Of a DNA stretch of 64,000 nucleotides, positions 36,198 through 47,526 are shown in pieces. The stretch is taken from the NCBI RefSeq assembly GCF_030272615.1, contig NC_081414.1, positions 656,468,292 through 656,532,291 of the forward strand. Direction: 5' to 3'. Source of the stretch: Cryptomeria japonica (taxonomy: Eukaryota > Streptophyta > Pinopsida > Cupressales > Cupressaceae). Position numbers and translations under genes: made by a program. Every line of letters starts with the position of its first letter. Positions within the stretch are counted from its first letter, which is position 1. The notes below the pieces were generated by a model that did no database searches, was not told the DNA's origin, and worked only from the letters and a program-made list of their open reading frames with translations.

Positions 36198-37094
36198 TGT
36201 AATAATTATTATCTCCTAGTATTGCACCCTAAGCAAAGTTTAAAACTTAAAACCTTTTGGAGAAACATGGGATCAATTCAAAGTTGTGGGTCACCTATGA
36301 CTGAACTGAACCTTCGGATAAGTCCGGCTCCTAGCTGGTCATCACCTACAAAACTAAACTTAATAGGAAAAGGGTGAAGGATAACTTGGAAAACACAACC
36401 TGCTACTGCTAATTAACTAAAAGACTAAAAGCTAAGTGATACACCAAACTGCAAGTTATGATACTTAGAAAACTAGACACTTGAATGCTAAGATGACCGA
36501 TATGAATTTATACGACTCCTTCCAAGCATGCACATGAATAAGTATTTCACAAGAAGGTCTAGATGAAATTTTATCAAGCAAGGAAAGAAAACCTCATGAA
36601 ATTGAGATCATATCACTTATTCAGACACAAAATTGCAACCTACGCATAACACTTTCATAGAAAAGGCGTGAAGAAATGAGATAAAATTATAAGGAAGACA
36701 TTCACACTTCACTAATTACTTGATCAATCACATGAAATACACAATTCTATAAATGATAAGAAGGTAATAATACTTTGCTATCTGTCTCCAAGGTGGCTTC
36801 TATATATATCAAATCATATGAATTACAAAAATATGGTAAAAATTGGACAAAGGACTGTCAAAAGCAACTAAGATCCCAATTTGTATAAGACGAACTCTTT
36901 GAAAATAAGTTACAAACATGAATAAATAGACCAACCATCCTCTCCCTCCATAAAATCCAAGAAGATAGGAAACAAAACTGATTGGGATCGGATGCCTTCA
37001 ATAATCCTAAAATCTAGCTCCTAAATCTTTATGAAAAGAGCTCATAATGAGTAAAAAAGTCATACATGACTTGGTGCAATATGATGATACATCA
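36197..37094 (-). repeat. Possible minus-strand LTR
   Basis: On the minus strand the interval begins TGATGTATCATC, preceded by a purine tract CTTTTTGGGGGTAGTT (37110-37095), and ends ATTATTACA where LINE sequence begins. TG...CA ends plus an adjoining polypurine tract suggest a 3' LTR. No partner copy or target duplication was found, so it remains tentative. Confidence 0.3.
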
Positions 37095-38748
37095 AACTAC
37101 CCCCAAAAAGCTCATCTTTTCTTTTAAAAGTAAACAAACTCCCTATACCTTTGGAAAATGTCTTTGACTAAGCTTTAAGGCACATAATCACTTCAAAAGC
37201 ACATCTACAATCTTGCATTTAATGATCTCCTTGTGTGGCAACTTTACATTTAAAAAATAACAAACAAGTTGAAGTGTTTTACAAAACAAGACTTATCTTG
37301 TTGTTCACATCAAAAATTTATGTAAAACAAGTGGTCTTTTGACACTAAGGAATAAAGCTCTAAGTTTAAAAGCATAAGAGATAAGTCTTAGTGCACAGCA
37401 GCAATTAGTTACAAAACTTTATTTTAAAATCAAAGCATAAAAATACACCTTCGTAAATTGATATATTTTTAGGGTAGTCTAACCCTAAAAGAGGATTTGT
37501 AGCCTCCTTTGTTCATTTTACATCTTGTATTTTCAAAAAAAATGTATCTCTGATGGCCACCATTGCTGAAGATGAGGTTTTCTGGAAGGGTTTTGTGTCG
37601 ATTATCTGTAGGTTGGGAATAATAGGTAAGCTTGTTACTTCAAACACTAATTTTGTTTGCACTTCCTTTACATGCGCTATGAATGATGTAAATGCTACTA
37701 GGATTTATCTTGCAATTTTAGATATCTTTGTTTTCTATGAAAAAAGACTTTATCACTGGGAATGCCTCTCAGATGCTTCTTGGATGAATATTTCATGCTA
37801 TGTTCTTCTGAGCAGACTATTTTCCTGAGTACAGGTCATGAGAAAATAACTCAAAACTCCCATTTCCTTTTAGCTATACTGACTGTAAATTTCTGAGCAT
37901 CCATTTGATATATGAAAATTGACACACTCTGTCTATGGCTGCCATTTCTGAAAATGTGGGGTTCTAATTATATAACTCCTCCAATCATTAAACAAGGGGG
38001 TCAACCTCTGGGTTTTTTTTTTTTTCCTTTAGTTTTTTGTCGAGCTTTTCTAAAACTCATAGGGTACAACCCTCTTCTTGCATCCCTACCTCAAAATACT
38101 GAGGCTCGACCTGCATTTGTGCATTCTAATTTGGCCACTTTGTATGCTCTATTTCTTGCAGAGATTTGAGAGGGAAGACACATTCCAAGGGGAATGTAGC
38201 GGCCATGACTAAAAAAATTTCTTTAGCTTGAAGCCATGGGGTTTTTGATCTATTGAATGCTTGGCAAAAGAAGTACCCAAAATGGGTAACAACTGTTGCA
38301 AACTATGTTGAAATTTATTAAAATATCTGATCAATAATGCCCCTTCTAGTTGATCATAAAAGCTTTAGGTTCAATTAAAAATGTTCTTTCAATGAGCATT
38401 TGTAAATTTTGCACATTTTGTTCATGCTTTTCTCATGCATCTTCTCTTGTACTCTTGCATACAACATCATCTCATCTATTGTATTTGGCATCTTCATTAT
38501 GCATCCTAGCTTCCATACTTGAGGAAGAATACATCTTTTTGTTGCTTATTGCTCTGCAATAGATATTTTTGTCCACTGAAATGCAACTCATAATCCTGTG
38601 CAAATAAACATGTCTTTATTGTAAACATAGCGATCTCCATTTATTAGGCGCTGATAGAAATTTCTTCTTGATACGGATATGAAATAGCATGCCCTTTTGA
38701 GTTGCAACTTTATCTCTTTAAACTCTTTCCTATGACTGTTGTAGCATG
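37095..38748. other. No gene recognised; insertion target of the next element
   Basis: Open frames such as 37553-37828 and 37912-38169 show no domain or splice support. A poly-T run sits near 38016-38027. The stretch is the left flank of the Tat element at 38754; sequence resumes at 48460. Confidence 0.5.
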
Positions 38749-38753
38749 CTTAA
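38749..38753 (+). repeat. Target-site duplication CTTAA, left copy
   Basis: CTTAA precedes the left LTR and recurs at 48455-48459. Confidence 0.9.
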
Positions 38754-39676
38754 TGTATACACCTAAAAATGGTCTGAAGATAATTAATTAAATAAGAAAT
38801 TATTTAATTAATCTCTCTGCCCCAATTTAATTAAATTCACTAAGCAATTTGATTAAATCTCTCATTCATCTACTTATTAATAAATCTAAGGATTTCTTAA
38901 ATAGGTTCATTTCATTTCACCCCTTTAATTAATTAATTCAAATTAATTAATTCCCCCCATGAAAATCATTTCTTCTAAATCCCCTAATTAATTAAAACAA
39001 TTCAAATCATGAGTTGTTGAGATTAATTAGCCATTTTCCTAATATTTGAATTTTTAAATTCAAAATCTCCTAACTTCTACCACTCCTAAACCTAACCCAT
39101 TCTACATACCACCATGTCCCCTTTCATCCAACATCTTCTAGAACCTTTGTGACACTTGTCACTAAGTGTTCCCCTTAATCCAACCCCCTTTGCCAACCTC
39201 CTCCAATTTAACCATCGATATCTTCAGATCAATCTTGACCGTTGATTCTTGCCACATCACCCCTAGCCTTGAAAATCCTATAAATAGACCTCATTTTGAG
39301 CAATATGGATCCCATCTCATTCATAGCTTAAGCATTGTTATTATAGGCATCTAGCTTATAGCTTATTAGTTTTAGCAATATTATCATGCTCATTTTAGCT
39401 TAAATCTTAGCTTAATCATTCTAGATCAATGAATGCATTCATATAGCTTAATCATGCATTTTCAGCATTCAAATCCTCCATCTAAGTGTAGTCAAGTCAC
39501 TGAATTTTGCATAATCCGATCTAAGAGCATTTTTGATACTCGCATTTACTAGGAGGCAATAAGTCGATGAGCTATGGTTTTACATGTCTTTGATTTAAAT
39601 CTTCTAACCATGCTTATAGTGATTTATTGAGTGCATTTTGGTTGCAGGTACAAGTACACCACACAAATACACGACA
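38754..39676 (+). repeat. Left LTR
   Basis: TGTATACACC...ACACGACA. It differs from the right LTR by an extra 14 bp near 38940, absence of an about 18-bp stretch near 39455, and few substitutions. A hairpin-forming AATTAATTAAATAA...TTATTTAATTAAT lies about 25 bp from its start. Confidence 0.95.
39279..39287 (+). promoter_or_regulatory. LTR TATA box (left)
   Basis: TATAAATAG preceded by CC, conserved at 48038-48046 in the right LTR. Likely the start of the element transcript some 30 bp downstream. Confidence 0.65.
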
Positions 39677-39696
39677 TTTTGGCACCCACCATGATG
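39677..39696 (+). other. Primer-binding-site region
   Basis: TTTTGGCACCCACCATGATG directly follows the LTR end. A TGG-initial stretch next to the LTR is the expected primer site; the tRNA was not identified. Confidence 0.5.
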
Positions 39697-39764
39697 TCAG
39701 AATCATCATTTTCAGCCTCCTAAGCTTCCTCAAACTTCATCTCTGCCGGATCAAAATTATACTA

Positions 39765-40056
39765 TTGTACGAGTTGCCTTTTTGGTTCGTACGAACTTCC
39801 TTTTAGTCTTGTACGATACCTCATCCTGACTCGTATGAGATTTTAAACTACAAATTCTTGTCTCGTACTATGTTGATCCTTTGTCGTACGAGTTTATTTT
39901 CACTGTCGTACGATAGCTAAATCCTTTTCATACGAGTTTATACTTTGAAAATTGTTTACTCATACTAGGTTGATTCTGTCTCGTACGAGTCTATTTTGCT
40001 CTCTGTGTGAAGTTTAATCCTCTGTTGTGCTAATTGCAAATTTGTGTCGTACGAGT
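39765..40056 (+). repeat. Phased TCGTACGA array A in the element leader
   Basis: About 13 degenerate copies of the palindrome TCGTACGA(G). The central T falls at 39768, 39790, 39812, 39834, 39866, 39887, 39909, 39931, 39963, 39984, about 40007, about 40028 and 40050. Spacings are 21-23 bp, with a 32-bp step every fourth unit. This makes a higher-order repeat of about 97 bp built from four roughly 22-bp units. Confidence 0.85.
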
Positions 40057-40059
40057 CTC

Positions 40060-41270
40060 TGGTTCTATGACTTTTTGAAAAAAAATGCAAATTAGAAATT
40101 TCAAATTTGTCTATATGTCAATAATCTACATTTTCGAAGGCTTTCTGGTCATTTTTAGTCCTTTCCAACAAGGTAAATGGCTCGTAATTTTGAGACCCGA
40201 GCAGAAAGTTATGCCTATTTGAAGTTAGGTTAAAATTTCATATAGTTTTTTTGAAAATTTCATAGTTTAGATCACTAATGCTAATCTTGTTATGTATATG
40301 AGATGTTTGCAGCCTAACTCTTTTCTTGCAGATACGCTTGTCAAAGATACACTTGTCGAAGACAAATTCAAAACACAATCTTGACTACTAATGGATCTAT
40401 TTTGCAGGTTGCCTAAGGATTCAACAAAAACTTTGTGTATTCTTTAAGATTTTTAGGCACACTTCAATTTGGGCTTAAAGAAATGAACTATCATGTCTTA
40501 TGTGCTTGTGATGATAGGCGAGTATGCTCTCGCCTTCCTTAGGTGATCAAAAAGATAGACTCATCTTTTTGTTTTCAATAGTGCATATGTTTAGTGAGCC
40601 TGTCACAGTGGGAAAAATTAATCACCCTATGAGAATGACCCAAGTGAGTATAGTTGGACCTGAACATTCCAACTCACTATAATAAATAGGTCTCTAATGA
40701 TTAAAGTCTCAGAGGATGGGATTATTTGAGTCTTCTCTTTGAGATCTCTCATATCAGGCATTTTGTAGGGCCTCGCAGTCTCAATCACGTTTACGTGACT
40801 ACAACTTGTTTCGGTACCTTGTCGGGCTATAGGCCTCAATCATGCTTGCATGACTTCAAGGGGTAATTTCAAACATAATTCTTGACTAAGAACTATAAAA
40901 ATGGAAGCTACCTGATTCACCCCCAAAAGGGTGATAATCTTTGTGCAAGAGAGATAGTAACTCTCCCAAGACACTTGCCATATCGTGCCCCCATTAGCAT
41001 TTGGAGTCAGATAATACGGCATTGAGAATCCATTGCGTGAGACGCAACGACCATATTCTGATTAGCTATTGGGTGTGTAGCTAAGTCAGAAAGCAAAGGT
41101 TTTCATTCTTAGCCAACTTCCTTAGCATTTAGCTTGATTGGAGTCAATGTGTTGTGTATTCATCCCTAAATTGAAAAATCAGACAATTAAAACTAGAAAA
41201 CCAAAGTAAAACATCAAAATTCAGTGATCAAAACTCAAACAAACAAACACTTTTTACACCTATTAAAATA
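40060..41270 (+). other. Leader between the two arrays
   Basis: No domain is recognisable. The open frames on the minus strand (40627-40839, 40840-41022) look like chance. A gag gene is expected here in complete relatives but is not seen. Confidence 0.5.
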
Positions 41271-41277
41271 CCTATTG

Positions 41278-41520
41278 CATGAGTCATAATTTGTATCATA
41301 CAAGTCAACTTGCATAAAATCATTTGTTGTACTATCTACCATCCTGTGTCATACGAGTCATCTGTTTTGTTGTATGGTCTATAATCCCATGTCGTACGAG
41401 TTGCTACTGTTTATATGAAAAAATATGTTCTATCATACGGCTATGTATCTTGTGTCGTCCTAAGCTAAATCTTATGTTGTACGAAACTCTGCATCTGTCA
41501 ATCCAAAGTTGTGTCTTACA
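41278..41520 (+). repeat. Phased TCGTACGA array B in the element leader
   Basis: A second, more degenerate series of the same motif: central T near 41299, 41330, 41352, 41373, 41395, 41436, 41458, 41480 and possibly 41517. Steps are mostly 21-22 bp with a 31-bp step. It lies just upstream of the protease ORF. Confidence 0.7.
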
Positions 41521-41911
41521 TGCCTATTTTAGATTTATCATGTATGCCTGATCAATTTGCAGTAAACATAAACACCTATTATCTGTCAATTCGTGCTTAG
41601 ATTGTTTGCTTGGTTTGCTTGGTCAAGTTATCATCCATCGAAATCAGACTTTAGAAAATATACACCTCAAGATTTTCAAGTGCTCACCCTTAACAAGTTC
41701 AAAATCTAAACATCTCAAAGTGCATTATCACCCTCTTTGATAAACTGATCACTCAAACATAGTTTCTCATCATGATCAATCATCCTTTATCACGAAACTA
41801 AAACGTTTGGTCAGGATAACCTTGTCCCACATCATAGGATATATCATTCCTACTGGACTTGGTTCTTATCAAATCACCATCATAGCACTCCTAAACTAAA
41901 GATCAAAAAAC

Positions 41912-43357
41912 TTGCAAACCTTTAAACACTTGAATTCTCTTTTAGTGTCATATCACTCTATTGTCTTGACATTGACTATTGATCACTTATCAAAACAACT
42001 TTTAGACAATCAAACCCTTGAAACAGAAATAGGAACATTTGAAATGGCTGAAAATCATATCGACATGACATACCAAAGCAAAACACAAGAAGAAAACATG
42101 ACAAACCAACATATCAAAGAAATCAAACAAGTTCAAAATCAAAATCCAACTATGTTAAAACCTCACAAGGATTTAAACACATCTCAAAAGAAAAGTGGTT
42201 CTTTTATGCACCTCTTAAAGAGATCCCTAAAGGATTTGGCTAAAGAAGATCAAAATCGTATGTCTAACATTGATCCATCCATCCATAAGCAAATTGATTA
42301 TCCAAAGGCATTTATTCCTACACCTCTTGAAAGCTTGCAAGAACCTTCCATAGCATCCTTACCAAATAATGCATCCAAACCTAAAGTTCCCCAAGCAATA
42401 TCTATGATTGCCATCAAACCTATTTTTGAGGATCCTATTCAAAGCTCATCTCCTTCATATCCAAGCATTAATTCATTGCAACATCCCCAAAGCACTTGCT
42501 TGGATATTGAAGTCCTCATTCATAGAACACTTGTTAAACATGTCCTGATAGATGGGGGAGCTAGCTTGAACATTTGCTCTATGAATCTTGTCTTTGCTCT
42601 AGGATATTCAAAAGATGCAGTTGATCCCCTAGAAAAGATAAAAATCAAAGCTTGTGGTGAAGAAGAACATTATTCCAAAGGAATGGTGATATTACCCATT
42701 AGAGTGGGACCTTTGCAGAAAGATACAACATGTCAAGTTTTAGACTTGGACCTACCATACAATATACTCTTGGGGAGACCATGGATTCAGGACATACAAG
42801 CTATTACATCAATAGGTCATCTGTGCTTAAAATTCCCCTACAAGGGACATGAAATCACAATAGCAATAGACTCAAATCTAGTGCAGTGTTGTAATAATCT
42901 AAAATTAGCTCAAGAGGTCATTATTTCACCTAACAAAGAGGTAGCAACTTCAAGCACACAATCCAAAGAACAATCATTTGAATCAATTTTGTCAAACATG
43001 GAAAAACAAATGCAGCTAAAAGATCAAGGGAATGAAGAATATTTGCTATTATGGAAAAATAAACAAGAGAAAATTGAGAGGGATGAAGAAGCAGATATAG
43101 TAGTCGATGTAGTTCACATGTATGTAGAACAAACGTTAGGAACTATCCTACTTGAATCAGAATCACATTCGACTGACATGGAATTAACCAAGGACGATCA
43201 AGATTTTCTTATACGAGGTCATTCTGATGAGAGTACCATTCTAGACATGGAAATACATACTGAAAGCCTTGACATCTCTATCATGACCCCTAATATCTTT
43301 GAAACTATTCAACCTGAAGATACTTTATCCTTAAGCTATCCTGAACCTATGGACTAG
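41912..43357 (+). CDS. Tat-type polyprotein fragment with aspartic protease
   Basis: An uninterrupted 481-residue frame. The N-terminal 200 residues are hydrophilic and low-complexity with no gag core. The protease follows: LIDGGASLNIC around residues 212-222, with Asp214 in the D-S/T/G-G position, GMVILPIRVGP near 253, and YNILLGRPWI from residue 283. The tail (about 340-481) is acidic. A retroviral-type protease would dimerise and cut the element's polyprotein. The frame is intact, unlike all other retroelement frames here, in keeping with the young LTRs. The true start is unknown, because in Tat elements this region is usually fused to gag; the first Met is only a placeholder. Confidence 0.8.
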   Translation: MQTFKHLNSLLVSYHSIVLTLTIDHLSKQLLDNQTLETEIGTFEMAENHIDMTYQSKTQEENMTNQHIKEIKQVQNQNPTMLKPHKDLNTSQKKSGSFMHLLKRSLKDLAKEDQNRMSNIDPSIHKQIDYPKAFIPTPLESLQEPSIASLPNNASKPKVPQAISMIAIKPIFEDPIQSSSPSYPSINSLQHPQSTCLDIEVLIHRTLVKHVLIDGGASLNICSMNLVFALGYSKDAVDPLEKIKIKACGEEEHYSKGMVILPIRVGPLQKDTTCQVLDLDLPYNILLGRPWIQDIQAITSIGHLCLKFPYKGHEITIAIDSNLVQCCNNLKLAQEVIISPNKEVATSSTQSKEQSFESILSNMEKQMQLKDQGNEEYLLLWKNKQEKIERDEEADIVVDVVHMYVEQTLGTILLESESHSTDMELTKDDQDFLIRGHSDESTILDMEIHTESLDISIMTPNIFETIQPEDTLSLSYPEPMD

Positions 43358-43471
43358 GAAAATGAAGGACATACCACTATTGATACCTTTCTGAATGACC
43401 ATGCCATATCCTTATATCTTGAGGAAATCAAACCTGCAACAACTTTCATTAGGGATTCCGCTAACGTATCT

Positions 43472-44205
43472 TTGAGTCAAATGGATGTCAAATCTCCTAG
43501 TCGCAAAATTGAAAATAAAGAAAATAATATCAGGTCTACAGCTAAAAACCATTATTTGGCAACATTAGATCGAGAAAAAGTAAAACTAAAGGATGTATCT
43601 AACAGTAAAAACCTCCTTGAGGCATTGGAAGATGGGAGATTTGACACTTTACCTGAATGTTATCAAGAGAAGATATCTATCATAATAGAACCAGCAGAGG
43701 CAACTATCATTGGCACAACTGATCTACATCCAACAACAATCTCTTTATCAGAACTAGCAAGACAAAAATACTTGAAACCATTCAAAAGATGGCAAGTCAA
43801 TTTTACCTGTTCATATACAAACATTCCAAGGTTCGATCCATATCTTACAATACATCACCCGAATATCAGTCCAGGAGCAAGCATCAATAATGGAACACAT
43901 CATGGATCAAGAGAAAAAATCACTAAAGGAACACAACATAAATCAAAAGAAGGCATTCTATTCATCAAAATGGTTGTAGAATGGAACATCAAACAACTTT
44001 AGGTCTTCAGAGATTCTCAACTTGTCATTAATCAAATCAATGATGACTATCAAACAAAAGATGACAAACCCATGCCTTAGAAAAAGATGGTGGATGATAT
44101 CAAGAAGTACTTTGTAGAAATAACTTTTGAATAGATTCCAAGAAATGACAACAAAGCAGTAGACACCATGGCTACACTTGCTTCTCTATTGCAGACATAG
44201 GAAAA
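43472..44205 (+). pseudogene. Linker and second RNase H (aRNH type) of Tat element
   Basis: The open stretch 43472-44002 begins with a Lys-rich linker and a pre-RT phrase (GRFDTLPECYQEK, ISLSELARQKYLKPFKRWQV). It then jumps to the end part of the second RNase H: EWNIKQL (ending 44001), stop, FRDSQLVINQINDDYQ (about 44008-44055), ITFE and IPRNDNKAVDTMATLASLL (about 44136-44195). The RT and first RNase H that should lie between are absent, a deletion of roughly 1.5-2 kb by comparison with complete Tat elements. Stops near 44002, 44080, 44132 and 44200 can be single C-to-T changes in most cases. Confidence 0.75.
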
Positions 44206-44236
44206 TCAAGAGTGTTATGAATTCCTGGTTGAAGAG

Positions 44237-45780
44237 TTGTTTCATCCTGCCTATAATTATCCTGATTCCCAAACCATCTATCCACTTATTGGACATGATT
44301 CCTCCCGCTATGGCCAAACTTACACATACCTAAAAGATAACACCCTACCTGCTGACTTATCAAAAAACCAAAAGAGAAATTTTATTCGCCAATCCTCACA
44401 TTTTACTCTCATCATAGATACCCTGTATAAATGAGGTCTAGACAATACTCTCTTATGATGTCTCGAACAAGAAGAATCTGAGAAGGCTTTACATGAAGTC
44501 CATAATGGCATTTGTGGAACTCATTCAAGTGGTCTTACCCTTTCGAAAAAACTCATATGCTTGGGCTACTATTGGATGGCTATGGAATGAGATTCTTTTA
44601 AGATAGCAAGAGCATGCAAACAATGTCAAATCCATGGGAACTTGATCCATGCACCAACACAAGAACTACATGCTTTAGCAACATCTTGGCCTTTTTGTCA
44701 ATGGGGACTTGATCTCGTAGGAAAGGTAAATCCTTCCTCATCCAAGTGGCATTTGTGGCACTCATTCAAGTGGTCTTACCCTTTCGAAAAAACTCATACG
44801 CTTGGGCTACTATTGGATGGCTATGGAATGAGATTCTTTTAAGATAGCAAGAACATGCAAACAATGTCAAATCCATGGGAACTTGATCCATGCACCAACA
44901 CAAGAACTACATGCTTTAGAAACATCTTGGCCTTTTTGTCAATGGGGACTTGATCTCATAGGAAAGATAAATTCATCCTTGTAGCTACTGAATTTTTCAC
45001 AAAATGGATTGAAGTGGTACCTCTCATAAACATCACAAGAAAAAAAATTGTTGTATTTATCTTGAATTATATCATCTATCGCTATGGAATACCAATGACC
45101 ATTATCATTGATAATGGGCGACCATTCAAGAATCAAGATGTACAAGAGCTATGTGAGAAATTCAAAATATAGCACATATTCTCCACACCATATTATCCAC
45201 AGGGAAATGTGTAGGCAGAAGCATCTAACAAAACTATCCTGAAAATTCTTAAAAAGATAGTGAATGATGCTAGGAAAGATTGGCATATCTAACTAAACCC
45301 TACTCTATGGGCTTACCACACCAGTATCCACACACCAACAGGTGCCACACCTTTCTCTCTTGTATATGGATCAGAAGCCATATTGCCAATTGAAGTAGAG
45401 ATACCCTCTCTACGTGTATCACTAAAAGGACTCATCCCAGATGAAGAACAAAGAGTATCTAGACTGCAAGAGTTAGAACTAATACATGAACGCAGACACA
45501 ATGCCTTTGATCATCTAAAGGTATATCAGCAAAGAATGTGTCAAAGCTATAATCATAAGGTTAAACCAAGAATCTTTCAAGTTGGAGAACTAGTGCTAAA
45601 GGAAAATCCATGCAACCAGGTAGATCGAGAAAAGAAAGGAAAATTTTAACCAAATTGGTTAGGTCCGTTTGTGGTCATAGCAGTATTTGGATCAGGAGCA
45701 TATCAATTATCAACACAAGAGGGAGATCAACTCGAGGAACCTATCAATAGCATGCACTCAAAGAAGTTCTATGTCTGAAA
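44237..45780 (+). pseudogene. Tat-type integrase with duplicated zinc region
   Basis: H-H-C-C region: EVHNGICGTHSSG (about 44496-44535) and ACKQCQIHG (about 44611-44638). The catalytic core holds GLDLVGK (first Asp), IIIDNGRPFKN (second Asp, about 45101-45134) and PYYPQGNV then AEASNKT (Glu, about 45190-45235). The C-terminal half (45383-45649) reads PIEVEIPSLRVS, RMCQSYNHKV and FQVGELVLK, then WLGPFVV to 45775. A 241-bp tandem duplication (44507-44747, 44748-44972) shifts the frame. Stops at KI*H, V*A, HI*L and KF*P follow. The enzyme would insert cDNA; this copy is broken. Confidence 0.85.
44507..44972 (+). repeat. 241-bp tandem duplication inside the integrase
   Basis: GGCATTTGTGG(A/C)ACTCATTC starts at 44507 and 44748, and the two copies match nearly throughout. 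241 is not a multiple of three, so the second copy is out of frame with the first. The second copy leads into the rest of the integrase. Confidence 0.9.
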
Positions 45781-47511
45781 AATCAGAAAAAATAAAAAAC
45801 TGTGAAAAATCAGAAAAAAATCAAAAACAATGAAAAATAAAAAAAAGTATTAGAATAAGTGCAATAAAAACAAACGGTGAAAACCTGGCAAACAGGCGCT
45901 ATCTGTCAGTTGGCTCTTCCATCTATTAGTTCATGCATTTTTCTACTTGCATTCATTCTTCCATCAGCGCTGACCATCATAAGCCTTTCTACATACACAG
46001 ACATCCCAGGTGGCTTCTTGCCATGGTTTGGATCATTGGATATATCATAACGACTTTGTTTCTAGGCTTGGGGCAAAATCTTACACCTAGCTGGGGGAAA
46101 ACTCTTGATCATTTTGAGCTTAATCAAACAAGTAGACCAAACAGCTAGACAACTCTTATCAAGCGAAAACTATTATCAAGCGAAAACTGAGACACATCCA
46201 ACATTGAACACAAGATCAAACTATCAACTATCAAGCTATCACGAAGTCAATCTAAGCACATCACACACTTTTCAGTGGATAATATCTTTTTGAATGAATG
46301 ATTGTAACTTGATTGTTCAACTTTTATATATTGATTTTCTCTATCATGATTTCTGAGTGACTCCAGGATGTCATTGACTAGAGGAACAAGGAAGAAACAT
46401 GATATTTTTCTTGTCTACTGTTTGAAAATTAATCATGAATTTGTGCAAATTTGTCTCGGGACATGATCATCAGAATATCATTGAAGAGATTTCCAATTTG
46501 CATATTGAAATGATTAATACTACTTGTTTTACACAAACAACACTTAGGGCATCACGGTTCAATTATACCTTGATGCTTGTGTTAACTTCCTATATCAAAA
46601 TCCAGGAAAATAGTGCTCAGGTCATCATGGTTTAATTATACCATCGATGTTTTCACTCACCTCCCACATTTAAAAGCTCAATGATGACAAAAATGCAAAA
46701 TAATCTAGTGACTAGTCCGGTCATAGCTTTGCATTCCATTGCATTTCATTTTCATTTTAGCTTGCATTTCATTCTTGCATGGGATCCAACCAAGCTCCTT
46801 TTATCCAAGGTTAAATATATCACAAGAATCATCAAAGCATCATCACAAGTGTATACGCAATCAGAAGGATGACTCGTATCTCTCATGATATTGTCAACCC
46901 AGCCAACTCTTATGCTATCTCTCTCAATAGAACCAACAATCAACATATCCAAAATATTTCTGCAACTTGATATCAACAAAATATTTGTTCTTTATCTAAT
47001 CAACCTTATCAAATCAAATCAATCAATCAAACATAATCAATTCTATCACGTCTTATACATGATGAATCTTTCCTGAAACCAGACGATCTGATTCTAATTC
47101 ATGTCTTATATAGGATGTATCCTTCCTAAAACCAGACGTTATGATCATGTCTTATACAGGATGAATCCTTCCTGAAACCAGACGCTTTGATCATCGTTGT
47201 CTTATACAGGATGAATCCTTCTTGAAACCAGACTGAATCTAATCAATCAAGATTTTTCAATCTTACCAACCTAAGCAATCAAGCTAATCAAAGAACTCAC
47301 ATTTTCATCAAACCACAGTTGTAGAAATCAAATCAAATCTATCGGGATATCAATCTCGCAAAAACTCCAAAGATCAATTCTCTCAATTGATCTCTTGAGG
47401 GGGCATCATCATACTAGAATTTAGCAATCAAGAGCTGGGGCATCCTATCAAATCAATATCATCATCAAAATGAGATTATTCTTTGAATCAATGAGTCATC
47501 ACACCTCGCTT
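45781..47511 (+). other. 3' non-coding region of the Tat element
   Basis: An A-rich start (45781-45860) is followed by AT-rich sequence with small duplications: AAGCGAAAACT twice at about 46160-46190, and a diverged pair of about 70 bp at about 46545 and 46615 sharing TCAATTATACC-like words. The main tandem repeat lies at 47050-47237. No coding domain is visible. Confidence 0.6.
47050..47237 (+). repeat. Tandem repeat, four units of about 50 bp
   Basis: GTCTTATAYAGGATG...CCTTCCTGAAACCAGAC units start at 47050, 47103, 47149 and 47199. Each core contains the dyad AGGAT-GA-ATCCT or a near copy. Position before the polypurine tract fits the hypervariable 3' repeats known in Tat/Ogre elements. 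Confidence 0.85.
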
Positions 47512-47526
47512 CAAAGAGGGGCAAAA
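47512..47526 (+). other. Polypurine tract
   Basis: AAAGAGGGGCAAAA directly precedes TGTATACACC of the right LTR. Confidence 0.8.

Noticed and set aside
37553-38169. Possible small host genes in two plus-strand frames
   Set aside because: No domain, no splice support, AT-driven composition and no start-codon context.
39166-39354. A 62-residue open frame identical in both LTRs of the recent element (also 47925-48113)
   Set aside because: It lies in the U3 region upstream of and across the TATA box, has no ATG start and no domain; it is identical only because the LTRs are.
39765-41520. CRISPR-like array suggested by regularly spaced repeats
   Set aside because: The repeated unit is only 8-10 bp and degenerate, spacers are 12-13 bp, and it is inside a plant retrotransposon.
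41912-43357. Treating the 481-residue frame as a host gene
   Set aside because: It carries the retroelement protease signature DGGAS...YNILLGRPWI and lies between matching LTRs.
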